Shown: in pieces, positions 1-7,949 of the stretch
How positions within the stretch are numbered: the first letter of the stretch is position 1
Layout: every line of letters starts with the position of its first letter
From: Secundilactobacillus collinoides DSM 20515 = JCM 1123
GTDB taxonomy: Bacteria; Bacillota; Bacilli; Lactobacillales; Lactobacillaceae
DNA: 48,847 bases
Reading direction: 5' to 3'
NCBI RefSeq assembly: GCF_001435975.1
Contig: NZ_AYYR01000129.1
Location: 377 to 49,223, forward strand
The notes under the pieces: generated by a model
The model's input: only the letters and a program-made list of their open reading frames with translations
Told to the model about the DNA's origin: nothing
Database searches by the model: none
Made by a program: the position numbers and the translations under genes

Positions 1-6
1 CGTAGT

Positions 7-83
7 GAATGGCAACCACAATATCCTAATCCAAATAAAAAAAATTCCCGCTTCGGAGCATGTGCCGAGGGGGGATTTTTTTT
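7..83 (+). repeat. Direct repeat, copy 1, ending in a terminator
   Basis: About 75 bases, from GAATGGCAACCACAATATCC to the T-run, recur almost unchanged at 362-436. The 3' part is a rho-independent terminator: an A-run and TTCCC, CTTCGG, an AGCATGTG loop, CCGAGG, GGGA and eight T. Because the window begins here, the upstream body of this unit is not visible. It is probably the 3' end of a first copy of the structured RNA predicted at 237-437. Confidence 0.75.
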
Positions 84-224
84 GCTTGTATCTCCAGAAC
101 AGTGTTTTGTATGTTTACCTTTTGTTAACTTTTAGTTCATGAATATAACTTTTTTTAGTCACACTTTCGTCACAAATTTCAGGTATATTTAAATCATAGC
201 AAAGCAAAGAACAAACTTACTTGC

Positions 225-230
225 TATATA
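225..230 (+). promoter_or_regulatory. Extended -10 of candidate small RNA
   Basis: TGC followed by TATATA (then CT) forms an extended -10 box, with a start predicted near 237. There is no convincing -35, which is usual for extended -10 promoters. The surroundings are very AT-rich. Confidence 0.4.
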
Positions 231-236
231 CTCCCC

Positions 237-437
237 TGATTTACTTTCTAAAAGAAGGTCGACAGTCCTCCCCCCTCTTGTACTGTCGCCTTCAGCATGA
301 TGGATCAACTTCCTCCTACTGAAGAAGATCCAATCCTATTCCTCTAACTGCCATTTCATGAGAATGGCAACCACAATATCCTAATCCAAATAAAAAAATC
401 CCTGCTTCGGAGCATGTGCCGAAGGGGGATTTTTTTG
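237..437 (+). ncRNA. Candidate structured small RNA with CU-rich loops
   Basis: No credible ORF lies here, but three hairpins and a terminator follow each other. CGACAGT (260-266) pairs with ACTGTCG (282-288) around a C-rich loop holding CCTCCCCCC. CTTCAG (290-295) pairs with CTGAAG (319-324) around a loop holding TTCCTCCT. TGCCATT (349-355) pairs with AATGGCA (363-369). A terminator follows at 392-436. The loops expose UCCUCC-like tracts, complementary to Shine-Dalgarno sequences, as in several known Firmicute sRNAs with UCCC loops. The 3' part is duplicated at 7-83, so this is probably the second of two tandem sRNA genes. Function is inferred only; no known family was recognised. Confidence 0.5.
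362..436 (+). repeat. Direct repeat, copy 2, ending in a terminator
   Basis: Second copy of the repeat at 7-83. The terminator stem is intact: AAAAAATCCC, CTTCGG, loop AGCATGTG, CCGAAG, GGGATTTTTT. Differences from copy 1 are a C/T in the stem base and CCGAAG against CCGAGG, and both copies keep the stem. Confidence 0.85.
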
Positions 438-536
438 TGGGATGTGACCAAACGGCGGTCAAGTCTGGCACCTCTGTCACTTTCAGCGATGCGGTCGACA
501 AACTTAGCTCCTTGGCGAATACATACAACTTGCGTC

Positions 537-563
537 AAAAAAAGAAGCCCCTCTCAAGGCTTC
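537..563 (-). terminator. purB terminator
   Basis: On the minus strand GAAGCC and GGCTTC form a short GC-rich stem followed by seven T, about 45 bases past the purB stop. Confidence 0.75.
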
Positions 564-608
564 CGCGAGTTCACTTAATTTTTGACGTTAGATGACACCA
601 CATAACGA

Positions 609-1904
609 CTATTCAAGGCCGATCCGCTTGAAAATTTCATCCACGTGGCGAATGTGATAGTGGTAATCAAATGCATCGTTGATTTCATCTTCTGACAAAT
701 GCGACGTAATCGTTTCATTACCCTCAACCAGCGGCCGGAATTGTTTGTGCTCATCCCAAGACTTTGCCGTCAACGGTTGAACCAAATCGTAAGCTGCTTC
801 ACGTGTCAAACCAGAGTCGATGAGTTTTAACATCACCCGCTGACTGTAAATCAGGCCATAAGTCAGGTTCATGTTTTCCTTCATCCGGTCTGGGAAGACG
901 GTCAGGTTTTCCAAGATGTTAGCAAACCGGTGCAGCATGTAATCTAAGATTGCTGTTGAATCTGGCAGGATGATCCGTTCTGCTGAAGAATGTGAAATAT
1001 CGCGTTCATGCCATAGGGAAACGTCTTCGTAGGCTGTTTGAACGTGGCCGCGCAGGACTCGAGCCAACCCAGTAACGTTTTCAGAACCAATTGGGTTACG
1101 CTTATGCGGCATTGCTGACGAGCCCTTTTGACCCTTGTTGAAATGTTCTTCAACTTCGTGAATTTCAGACCGTTGCAGGGAGCGAATTTCAGTCGCAAAT
1201 TCTTCCAAACTTGTCCCAATCAAGGCCAGGGTTGCGATGTAGTCGGCGTGCAGGTCACGCGGCAACACTTGGCTGGCGATTTCCTGAGCCCGAATACCTA
1301 ACTTGTCGCAAACGTATTTTTCAACGTATGGTGGCACGTTGGCAAACGTCCCAACGGCGCCGCTGATTTTCCCTGCTTCAACGCCGGCAGCAGCCTCGTC
1401 AAAACGTTTAATGTCACGGTTGATTTCTGAATACCAGCGCGCAATCTTGTAGCCAAAAGTCGTTGGTTCAGCCTGAACCCCGTGGGTCCGGCCAATCATG
1501 ACAGTATCCTTATATTTCAGTGCTTGTTTACGAATAACTTCCTTTAAGTGCAGCAGGTCTGCTCTTAAAATTTTGTTTGCTTGCTTTAACCGATAACCCT
1601 GTGCCGTATCAACGATATCGGTACTGGTCATCCCATAGTGGATCCACTTGCGCTCTTCACCAAGGGATTCTGATACATCACGTGTAAACGCCACAACGTC
1701 ATGGTGCGTTACGGATTCAATTTCTGCGATCCGGTCGTCATCAAAGGTTGCCTTTGCGTTGATCTTGTCGACGTCTTCTTGGGGGATCTCACCGAGCTTA
1801 GCCCAGGCTTCATCCACCGCGATTTCAACTTCCAACCAGGATTGATACTGATTGTGTAGTGACCAAATATTTGCCATCTCTGGACGTGTGTATCTTTCGA
1901 GCAT
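609..1904 (-). CDS. purB: Adenylosuccinate lyase
   Basis: PurB cleaves adenylosuccinate to AMP and fumarate and SAICAR to AICAR, in purine synthesis; it is cytosolic and homotetrameric. The 431-residue length is normal. The fumarase/aspartase superfamily signature SSAMPHKRNP is at residues 262-271, TSTD at 93-96, and GRTHGVQAEP with the catalytic His at 138-147. I chose the ATG at 1904 because it begins MLERYTRPEM, the usual N terminus, and has AGGA about ten bases upstream; an ATG twelve bases earlier overlaps that site. It is divergent from purA, with PurBox-like sites between them, so joint control by PurR is likely. Confidence 0.96.
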   Translation of the reverse strand: MLERYTRPEMANIWSLHNQYQSWLEVEIAVDEAWAKLGEIPQEDVDKINAKATFDDDRIAEIESVTHHDVVAFTRDVSESLGEERKWIHYGMTSTDIVDTAQGYRLKQANKILRADLLHLKEVIRKQALKYKDTVMIGRTHGVQAEPTTFGYKIARWYSEINRDIKRFDEAAAGVEAGKISGAVGTFANVPPYVEKYVCDKLGIRAQEIASQVLPRDLHADYIATLALIGTSLEEFATEIRSLQRSEIHEVEEHFNKGQKGSSAMPHKRNPIGSENVTGLARVLRGHVQTAYEDVSLWHERDISHSSAERIILPDSTAILDYMLHRFANILENLTVFPDRMKENMNLTYGLIYSQRVMLKLIDSGLTREAAYDLVQPLTAKSWDEHKQFRPLVEGNETITSHLSEDEINDAFDYHYHIRHVDEIFKRIGLE

Positions 1905-1930
1905 AGTTATCCTCATTTCTGGTTTTAGTA

Positions 1931-1963
1931 AATTCCGAACATTAAAACAAAATATTCGGTAAT
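1931..1963 (-). promoter_or_regulatory. PurBox pair upstream of purB
   Basis: AATTCCGAACATT (1931-1943) matches the PurR box AWWWCCGAACWWT. A second box lies on the other strand, AATTACCGAATATT read on the minus strand (1951-1964). The two are inverted, with CGAA cores 15 bases apart. The position just upstream of purB suggests PurR control. Confidence 0.65.
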
Positions 1964-2112
1964 TGATGGTTAAATCATAACATAAACGACCGAAAGTTTC
2001 ACCACCAATCTGAAATCAAAATGAAAGCCATTTTCCAATTATTCACGACATATATAAAGGAAGTAACCACTTTTAGCGTTTTCATAAAGAACTTTAACAA
2101 AGCTTATTTTAA

Positions 2113-2151
2113 AAATAATTCGGTTTTTGGTTGCTTTTAGTTCCCGAACTT
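2113..2151 (+). promoter_or_regulatory. PurBox pair upstream of purA
   Basis: AAAACCGAATTATT on the minus strand (2113-2127) and TAGTTCCCGAACTTG on the plus strand (2138-2151) are two inverted PurBox-like sites with cores 22 bases apart. The second lies inside the promoter spacer, so bound PurR would be placed to block RNA polymerase or reshape the promoter. Confidence 0.6.
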
Positions 2152-2159
2152 GATATACT
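2131..2159 (+). promoter_or_regulatory. purA promoter
   Basis: A -35 TTGCTT (2131-2136), a 17-base spacer and a -10 TATACT (2154-2159) precede purA. The spacer contains a PurBox-like site. Confidence 0.65.
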
Positions 2160-2220
2160 ATTTCTTGCTGGGTTGTTCGTGTTTTACAGCCTAAGCAATT
2201 TAAGATTATGAGGTGTTCAT

Positions 2221-3531
2221 ATGTCATCAATAGTAGTTGTAGGGAGTCAATGGGGCGATGAAGGTAAAGGGAAGATCACTGATTTTCTCAGCAAGAAAGC
2301 TGACGTCGTCGCACGGTACCAAGGTGGAGACAACGCAGGTCATACCATCGTGTTCAAGGGTGAGACTTACAAGCTCCATCTCATCCCATCAGGGATCTTC
2401 TATTCTGACAAAGTAAGCGTCATCGGTAATGGTGTCGTACTGAACCCAAAGTCGTTGGTCACTGAATTGCGTTACTTACACGACCGCAACGTATCAACTG
2501 ACAATCTACGGATTTCCAACCGGGCACACGTTATTTTGCCTTACCACATTCTCATTGATCAATTACAAGAACAAACTAAAACCAACAAAATCGGGACTAC
2601 CAACAAGGGTATCGGCCCAGCCTACATGGATAAGGCCGAACGAATTGGGATCCGGGTCGCTGATTTATTAGATAAAGAAACGTTTGAAGAAAAACTACGT
2701 CAAAACTTGGAAGAAAAGAACCAATTGATCACCAAGTTATACGACCACGAACCACTGAAGTTTGACGATATTTTTGAAACATACTATGAATATGGTCAAG
2801 AATTCAAAGAATATGTGACCGATAGCTCGGTTGTCATCAACGATGCCATTGATGCCGGCAAACACGTGCTGTTTGAAGGCGCCCAAGGTGTCATGCTTGA
2901 TATCGACCACGGGACTTATCCATTTGTCACCTCTTCTAACCCCGTTGCCGGTGGTGTGACCATTGGTGCCGGTGTTGGTCCTTCGAAAATTGACGAAGTT
3001 GTTGGTGCCTGCAAAGCCTACACATCACGTGTCGGCGACGGTCCTTTCCCAACTGAATTAACTAACGAAACCGGCGACTTCATCCGTGAAGCCGGCCACG
3101 AATATGGGACCGTGACAAAGCGGCCTCGTCGAATCGGCTGGTTCGACAGTGTTGTTCTCCGTCACACGAAACGGGTTTCAGGCTTGACTCACCTTTCAGT
3201 GAACTGTCTGGATGTCTTAACCGGTCTGAAGACGTTGAAGATTGCTAAAGCGTATGAATTAGACGGCGAAACGATTTACCACTACCCTGCTAATTTGAAA
3301 GAAATCTATCGTTGCAAGCCGATCTACGAAGAATTCCCTGGCTGGGACGAAGATATCACCGGCGTGCGTAAGTTTGAAGACCTGCCCGTCAACGCGCAAA
3401 ACTATCTCACCCGGTTATCTGAGTTAGTCGGTGTCGACATCGCCACCTTCTCAGTTGGCCCAGATCGTACCCAGACCAACGTTTTAATTGATGCTTGGCA
3501 AGATACTGATGCCAAGGAAGCAACCCACTAA
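2221..3531 (+). CDS. purA: Adenylosuccinate synthetase
   Basis: PurA joins IMP and aspartate using GTP, the first committed step to AMP. The N-terminal GTP-binding P-loop WGDEGKGK is at residues 11-18, with catalytic Asp13 and His41 (GGDNAGHT). Length 436 fits the usual 425-435. An AGGTG site precedes the ATG. Together with divergent purB and downstream guaC it forms an AMP/IMP/GMP balancing cluster. PurBox-like sites overlap its promoter. Confidence 0.97.
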   Translation: MSSIVVVGSQWGDEGKGKITDFLSKKADVVARYQGGDNAGHTIVFKGETYKLHLIPSGIFYSDKVSVIGNGVVLNPKSLVTELRYLHDRNVSTDNLRISNRAHVILPYHILIDQLQEQTKTNKIGTTNKGIGPAYMDKAERIGIRVADLLDKETFEEKLRQNLEEKNQLITKLYDHEPLKFDDIFETYYEYGQEFKEYVTDSSVVINDAIDAGKHVLFEGAQGVMLDIDHGTYPFVTSSNPVAGGVTIGAGVGPSKIDEVVGACKAYTSRVGDGPFPTELTNETGDFIREAGHEYGTVTKRPRRIGWFDSVVLRHTKRVSGLTHLSVNCLDVLTGLKTLKIAKAYELDGETIYHYPANLKEIYRCKPIYEEFPGWDEDITGVRKFEDLPVNAQNYLTRLSELVGVDIATFSVGPDRTQTNVLIDAWQDTDAKEATH

Positions 3532-3619
3532 TAGTTAAATTTGAACTCGTGACCCCCAGAGTGTAGCAAGCAGGCCTGATATTCTGGTTTGAACTTTCGA
3601 CTAAACTTTGAGGGTTATG

Positions 3620-3662
3620 TTATGCCCAAAACCAGCATGTCTCGGTTTTATACTGAGCATAA
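3620..3662 (+). promoter_or_regulatory. Hairpin in guaC leader
   Basis: TTATGC (3620-3625) pairs with GCATAA (3657-3662) and AAAACC (3628-3633) with GGTTTT (3644-3649), just before the guaC ribosome binding site AAGGAG. It has no T-run and does not match the guanine riboswitch core I know. It may act on translation or mRNA stability. Confidence 0.4.
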
Positions 3663-3677
3663 AAAGGAGATTGACCT

Positions 3678-4667
3678 ATGATGATTCCGTCAGAAGTATT
3701 TGATTATGAAGATATTCAACTCGTGCCAAACAAGTGCATTATCGACAGTCGTTCACAAGCCGACACGTCGGTAAAGTTTGGCCCAAAAACATTTAAGATT
3801 CCCGTTGTGCCCGCCAACATGGAGACCGTTATCAATGACGACCTCGCCATTTGGATGGCCGAACACGAGTATTTCTACGTGATGCACCGGTTCCAACCGG
3901 AAAAGCGTCATGGTTTCGTCAAAATGATGCACGAGAAAAACTTGTTTGCATCGATCAGTGTTGGTGTTAAACAGGAAGAACTCGACTTCATTCAAGAATT
4001 AGCCGACGCCAACGATGTGCCTGAATACATCACCATCGACATCGCCCATGGTCACGCCAACTCTGTGATCCGCATGATTCAACAGATCAAGTCCCTGTTA
4101 CCTGACAGTTTCGTGATTGCCGGGAACGTTGGGACACCGGAAGCGGTTCGCGAACTCGAAAACGCAGGTGCGGACGCAACCAAGGTCGGCATTGGCCCTG
4201 GTAAGGCCTGCATCACCAAGCTGAAGACTGGCTTTGGGACTGGCGGTTGGCAACTCGCTGCCATTCGGCTCTGCGCTAAGGCAGCCAAGAAGCCCATCAT
4301 CGCTGACGGTGGAATCCGCTACAACGGTGACATCGCAAAATCAATTCGTTTCGGTGCCAGCATGGTCATGATTGGTTCCCTGCTCGCGGGTCATCAACAA
4401 TCACCCGGCAGCGTCATCAAAATTAACGATAAGACCTACAAACAGTACTGGGGTTCCGCCTCAGAGACGCAAAAAGGTGCCTATCGCAACGTCGAAGGCA
4501 AGCAAATGCTGGTTCCATACCGCGGTGACATCGCTGACACGTTGGAAGAAATGCAAGAAGACCTTCAGTCGTCCATTTCCTACGCTGGTGGCGACAAGCT
4601 GAGCGACATTCGGCTTGTGGACTACGTGATCGTTAAGAATTCGGTAATGAATGGGGATAGCTACTAG
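3678..4667 (+). CDS. guaC: GMP reductase
   Basis: GuaC reduces GMP to IMP and ammonia with NADPH, returning guanine nucleotides to the IMP pool used by neighbouring PurA. The IMPDH/GMPR barrel is clear: the N terminus has [11 protein letters not shown], and the loop [11 protein letters not shown] carries the catalytic Cys178. It lacks the CBS domains of IMP dehydrogenase, and 329 residues fits the GuaC2 type. AAGGAG lies well before two consecutive ATGs at 3678 and 3681; either may be used. A 146-base gap with its own hairpin leader separates it from purA. Confidence 0.95.
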   Translation: MMIPSEVFDYEDIQLVPNKCIIDSRSQADTSVKFGPKTFKIPVVPANMETVINDDLAIWMAEHEYFYVMHRFQPEKRHGFVKMMHEKNLFASISVGVKQEELDFIQELADANDVPEYITIDIAHGHANSVIRMIQQIKSLLPDSFVIAGNVGTPEAVRELENAGADATKVGIGPGKACITKLKTGFGTGGWQLAAIRLCAKAAKKPIIADGGIRYNGDIAKSIRFGASMVMIGSLLAGHQQSPGSVIKINDKTYKQYWGSASETQKGAYRNVEGKQMLVPYRGDIADTLEEMQEDLQSSISYAGGDKLSDIRLVDYVIVKNSVMNGDSY

Positions 4668-4765
4668 CATGGCGGTGGAAAATATTGTCGCTTTCTGAGC
4701 CTCAATTTTTCCTTCTCACAGCACCAGTGTGACCCAAAAATAGTGGACTACTATATAGTTCATCA

Positions 4766-4795
4766 AAGCACTGCCCTCACGGCGGTGCTTTTTTA
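4766..4795 (+). terminator. guaC terminator
   Basis: AAGCACTGCC pairs with GGCGGTGCTT around CTCAC (one G-U pair), followed by six T. Confidence 0.85.
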
Positions 4796-4830
4796 TTGCC
4801 TGAAGAAAAGCACTTCTTAAAAACAAATAA

Positions 4831-4859
4831 TTGACAGCCCTTACAAAATGAGTTAACCT
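4831..4859 (+). promoter_or_regulatory. Promoter of ABC export operon
   Basis: TTGACA (4831-4836), a 17-base spacer and TAACCT (4854-4859). The palindromic operator at 4874 lies just downstream, around the predicted start. Confidence 0.65.
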
Positions 4860-4873
4860 TAAGACAATCATAA

Positions 4874-4895
4874 AGTGAGTGAAAACTCACTCACT
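4874..4895 (+). promoter_or_regulatory. Palindromic operator, probably for the TetR in the operon
   Basis: AGTGAGTG, six bases, CACTCACT: a perfect 22-base inverted repeat just after the -10 and before the ribosome binding site. TetR-family repressors bind such palindromes, and a TetR gene closes this operon, so autoregulation is the simplest reading. Confidence 0.75.
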
Positions 4896-4913
4896 AATTT
4901 AGAGGGTGAAATT

Positions 4914-5654
4914 ATGGATACTGTTATTCACGCAACAAACATCAAAAAAATCTACAGTAACAAAACCGTCCTGAACGGTGTGTCGCTGGACTTAATACCC
5001 GGCGAAATCGTCGGTCTCATTGGCCCTTCCGGTGCTGGGAAAACGACACTCGTCAAAATTATTATGGGAATGGAATCGACCAACGAAGGAGAGGTCGCCG
5101 TTCTTGGTACGAAGATGCCCAACCGTGCTGTCATGACAAAAATTGGCTACATGGCCCAAAGTGATGCCCTCTACGACAACTTATCCGGAAAAGAAAATCT
5201 CAAATTTTTCGGTCAGTTGATGGGTGTCACGGGCAGCAAGCTCGACAAAGCGATTGCCCACGCTGCCGACGTGGTCAACCTGACTGATGATTTGGGCAAG
5301 CGAATCAATAACTATTCCGGCGGGATGAAGCGTCGTTTATCTCTCGCCATCGCCATGATTCAAGACCCAGACGTCCTGATTCTCGACGAACCGACCGTTG
5401 GGATCGACCCGGAACTGCGTCAGCAGATTTGGGCTGAACTTTACTCACTCAAGGAACAGGGTAAATCAGTACTGATCACCACTCACGTTATGGATGAAGC
5501 GGAACGCTGTGACCGGCTCGCCCTCATCCGTGAAGGCATCACCCTGGCTGCGGGTTCGCCAAAGGCCCTGAAGCAAGAGTATCAAGTGAACACTGTTGAA
5601 GACGTATTCTTAAAAGCGGGGAGGCTTCAAGATGAGAATTCTAGCAATCGTTAA
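4914..5654 (+). CDS. ABC transporter ATP-binding protein (ABC-2 exporter)
   Basis: ATPase of an export-type ABC transporter. Walker A GPSGAGKTT is at residues 37-45, the Q-loop at about 82, signature YSGGM at 134-138, Walker B VLILDEP at 154-160 and the switch His at 191, all intact. I chose the ATG at 4914 (246 residues) because AGAGGGTG precedes it; the upstream ATG at 4875 lies inside the operator. It overlaps the permease gene by 23 bases, indicating translational coupling. The family exports drugs, antimicrobial peptides or lipids; the substrate is not deducible. It is first in a three-gene operon with a TetR. Confidence 0.93.
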   Translation: MDTVIHATNIKKIYSNKTVLNGVSLDLIPGEIVGLIGPSGAGKTTLVKIIMGMESTNEGEVAVLGTKMPNRAVMTKIGYMAQSDALYDNLSGKENLKFFGQLMGVTGSKLDKAIAHAADVVNLTDDLGKRINNYSGGMKRRLSLAIAMIQDPDVLILDEPTVGIDPELRQQIWAELYSLKEQGKSVLITTHVMDEAERCDRLALIREGITLAAGSPKALKQEYQVNTVEDVFLKAGRLQDENSSNR

Positions 5655-6798
5655 ACGGATTATCACAGAAATGTTTCGGGATAAGCGGACCCTGGCGCTC
5701 ATGTTCTTGGCGCCCCTACTGATTTTGAGCCTGATGTATTTTCTCTTTAATTCAAACAGCACAACAAACGCCACTTTGGGTGTCAGCAACGTTGATTCAT
5801 CATTGGTCAAAGCTGTCGACAATAAACACATCAAGATTCACCACTACGGTAAGAATATCAATGCAAAACACGTTATTCGCCGTGACAACATCGCCGGTGT
5901 CATTAAGCAATCCGGCAACAAACTCACTATCACTTATCAAAATAGTGAACCAAGCAAATCTACTATCATCAAACAATCCTTGCAGCAAGGGACTATCAAG
6001 TTGAAGTTTGCCGCCCTCAAGGCTGCCACAACGAAGCAGGCAGCGGCCCTGAAACAGCAACAGGCCATTTTGCAAAAGCTTGTTAAGGCCAGTCCGCAAC
6101 TCGCCTCACAGATGCCAACTTCAAAGAGCAAGACCAGTCAGCAAGCACCAAAGAACTACACAACGTCCTCGCACTATCTGTACGGGACTTCGAAATCAAA
6201 CTTCTTCATCCAGTTCTTACCGATTCTCTTAGGGTTCTTTGTGTTCCTGTTTGTCTTCCTTATTTCAGGCATCTCGCTCCTGCACGAACGGACTACTGGA
6301 ACCCTGTCACGACTGCTGGCAACGCCAATCAGGCGGTCTGAGATCATTATTGGTTATTTGACGGGGTACGGCATCTTCGCCGTACTGCAAACCTTACTGC
6401 TGGTGTGGTTTGCCTTCAACGTTTTCCAAGTCAAAATCGTCGGGAATTTCTGGTTGCTGGTACTGATCAACCTATGCCTGGCCCTCGTCGCCCTCAGTAT
6501 GGGGATCTTTATCTCAACGTTTGCTAATTCGGAATTCCAGATGATTCAATTCATCCCAATCGTCATCATTCCACAAATTCTCTTCTCAGGTTTAGTACCC
6601 CTCAGCGGGATGGCCACCTGGCTGCAATGGCTGGCCCACATCTTCCCACTGTACTACGGGGCAACATCGCTGACCAACGTGGCCACCAAGGGGGCTGACC
6701 TGGCATCGATCACGCCAAACCTTCTCATCTTGATTGCGTTCATCATCGGGTTTACAATTTTAAATATTGTCGGTATGAAACGTTATCGGAGGGTCTAG
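5632..6798 (+). CDS. ABC-2 type permease
   Basis: Membrane partner of the upstream ATPase. One N-terminal helix (about residues 21-39) is followed by a Lys/Gln/Ser-rich extracytoplasmic region (about 40-188). Five or six helices follow from about residue 190 to the end, with the ERTTGTLSRLLATP motif typical of ABC-2 permeases in the first cytoplasmic loop. The 388-residue length matches the YbhR/YhaP-like class. The start overlaps the ATPase end and GGGGAGG precedes it. Substrate unknown; a drug or cell-envelope stress role is inferred from the TetR partner. Confidence 0.9.
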   Translation: MRILAIVKRIITEMFRDKRTLALMFLAPLLILSLMYFLFNSNSTTNATLGVSNVDSSLVKAVDNKHIKIHHYGKNINAKHVIRRDNIAGVIKQSGNKLTITYQNSEPSKSTIIKQSLQQGTIKLKFAALKAATTKQAAALKQQQAILQKLVKASPQLASQMPTSKSKTSQQAPKNYTTSSHYLYGTSKSNFFIQFLPILLGFFVFLFVFLISGISLLHERTTGTLSRLLATPIRRSEIIIGYLTGYGIFAVLQTLLLVWFAFNVFQVKIVGNFWLLVLINLCLALVALSMGIFISTFANSEFQMIQFIPIVIIPQILFSGLVPLSGMATWLQWLAHIFPLYYGATSLTNVATKGADLASITPNLLILIAFIIGFTILNIVGMKRYRRV

Positions 6799-6799
6799 C

Positions 6800-7453
6800 A
6801 TGAACGAACCAACAGCAATCAGTACCTATTTTAAAGAGGCCATGACAGAAAATCGAAACCTGACGGAAAAACAGAAACAAATTTTGGAGGCCAGTTTATC
6901 GTTATTTGCAGAAAAGGGGTTCGCCAACACCACAACTGCCGACATTGCCGAAAAAGCCGGTGTCGCTGAAGGAACGGTCTACAAACGGTACGCAAATAAG
7001 CAAGAATTGCTGGTTGCGATCATCGAGCCGTTTCGCGACTCGATTCTGCCGCGAATGGCAAACGATTTCGGCAAAACGCGGGTTAATCTGCCCGTCAACA
7101 CCTTGCGGGAATTTCTAACCAACGTTGTCAGCGACCGGATGCACTTCGTCATGGGTAATCTATCGGTCATTAAAGTGATGATGGAAGCCATCCTATACCA
7201 TCCCGAACTGCGTATAAATTTGGTTGGTACGGGCGCTAAGTCGATCGAAAGCATTTTTGGACCGGCCATTACTCAGCTGAAGGCTAAACATTTAATCGCC
7301 GATATTCCCAATGATATGGTCTTTCAGATCATCGTTTCGAATTTTCTTGGCGCGCTCTACCGGGCCTTTTTGGGACTGCCTGCCCGTGATGTTGATGAGC
7401 AGGTCACCTACATTGTCGATGCGTTGGATAGAGGATTACGGCCTTCGATTTGA
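6800..7453 (+). CDS. TetR/AcrR family regulator
   Basis: The DNA-binding domain is at about residues 22-70: ILEASLSLFAEKGFANTTTADIA and AEGTVYKRYANKQELL, the TetR signature. The C-terminal half, which would bind ligand, is not assignable. The start is one base after the permease stop, with GGAGGG before it, so it is the last gene of the ABC operon. The perfect palindrome at 4874-4895 is its likely operator, giving repression relieved by a transported compound. Confidence 0.92.
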   Translation: MNEPTAISTYFKEAMTENRNLTEKQKQILEASLSLFAEKGFANTTTADIAEKAGVAEGTVYKRYANKQELLVAIIEPFRDSILPRMANDFGKTRVNLPVNTLREFLTNVVSDRMHFVMGNLSVIKVMMEAILYHPELRINLVGTGAKSIESIFGPAITQLKAKHLIADIPNDMVFQIIVSNFLGALYRAFLGLPARDVDEQVTYIVDALDRGLRPSI

Positions 7454-7467
7454 GTCGTGATTGAAAT

Positions 7468-7509
7468 AGCGTTCTTCTCTGGGTGATTGCCTGGAGGGGA
7501 CGCTTTTTT
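7468..7509 (+). terminator. Probable terminator of ABC-tetR operon
   Basis: GCGTTCTT pairs with GGGGACGC (several G-U pairs) and is followed by six T. It is weaker than the other terminators here. Confidence 0.5.
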
Positions 7510-7704
7510 GGTGCAACTGTTGGTGGCGGGAATGGGGTGTTTACTTGCGGCGCTGAAGTTTGGAACAGTTTTTGGCAACTTGCGCCCTATTATTATTGCG
7601 GATTAACCCTACTCATTTTATGTTGGTGGCTAATCATAGTCATTTTTCTGATTTTTTATTTGCTAAAGCCCCTTAAACAACGGCTTGCTTATGTCCTTGA
7701 GACT
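7510..7704. other. Intergenic, no gene seen
   Basis: An open frame crosses this stretch from a GTG at 7483, but it begins inside the terminator, has no ribosome binding site and runs through the hairpin element at 7705-7826. I see no gene. Confidence 0.5.
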
Positions 7705-7826
7705 AAACGCGTTCGGAAAGGCAGGGGGCTACTGCCTAAGCGACGTCTGTTATTAAGACCAGGCCCAGGTCTTAATAACAGACGTCGCTTAGGCTCCGCC
7801 CCCTCTCGCCTTTTCTCACGCTCTAA
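7705..7826 (-). repeat. Hairpin element A1 (family A)
   Basis: A 27-base perfect stem (7734-7760 with 7768-7794) surrounds the loop AGGCCCA. It is flanked by the family's outer arms in diverged form: GGCAGGGGGCTACT on the left, GGCTCCGCCCCCTCTCGCC and ACGCTCTA on the right. The stem sequence (CGACGTCTGTTATTAAGACC) is unlike that of the other copies, although arms and loop are shared. In the orientation defined by the other copies it lies on the minus strand. It separates the ABC operon from the NDH-2 gene. Confidence 0.8.
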
Positions 7827-7949
7827 ACTTCACATTCCTTTTATTAGACTTTATCGAAACCGCTTACTATAATTACAATATAAGGAATTATGCAATTATA
7901 ATAATATCTTTTAAATTACACGTGTATATAACGTTTGGAGGGGTTAATT

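Noticed and set aside
3532-3677. Purine riboswitch before guaC
   Set aside because: The conserved core and loop-loop motifs of purine riboswitches are absent; only an unassigned hairpin is seen.
4875-4913. Earlier start of the ABC ATPase
   Set aside because: The ATG lies inside the palindromic operator and has no ribosome binding site; the ATG at 4914 has AGAGGGTG and the usual N terminus.
7483-7872. 129-codon frame after tetR
   Set aside because: Starts at a GTG within the terminator, has no ribosome binding site and runs through hairpin element A1.
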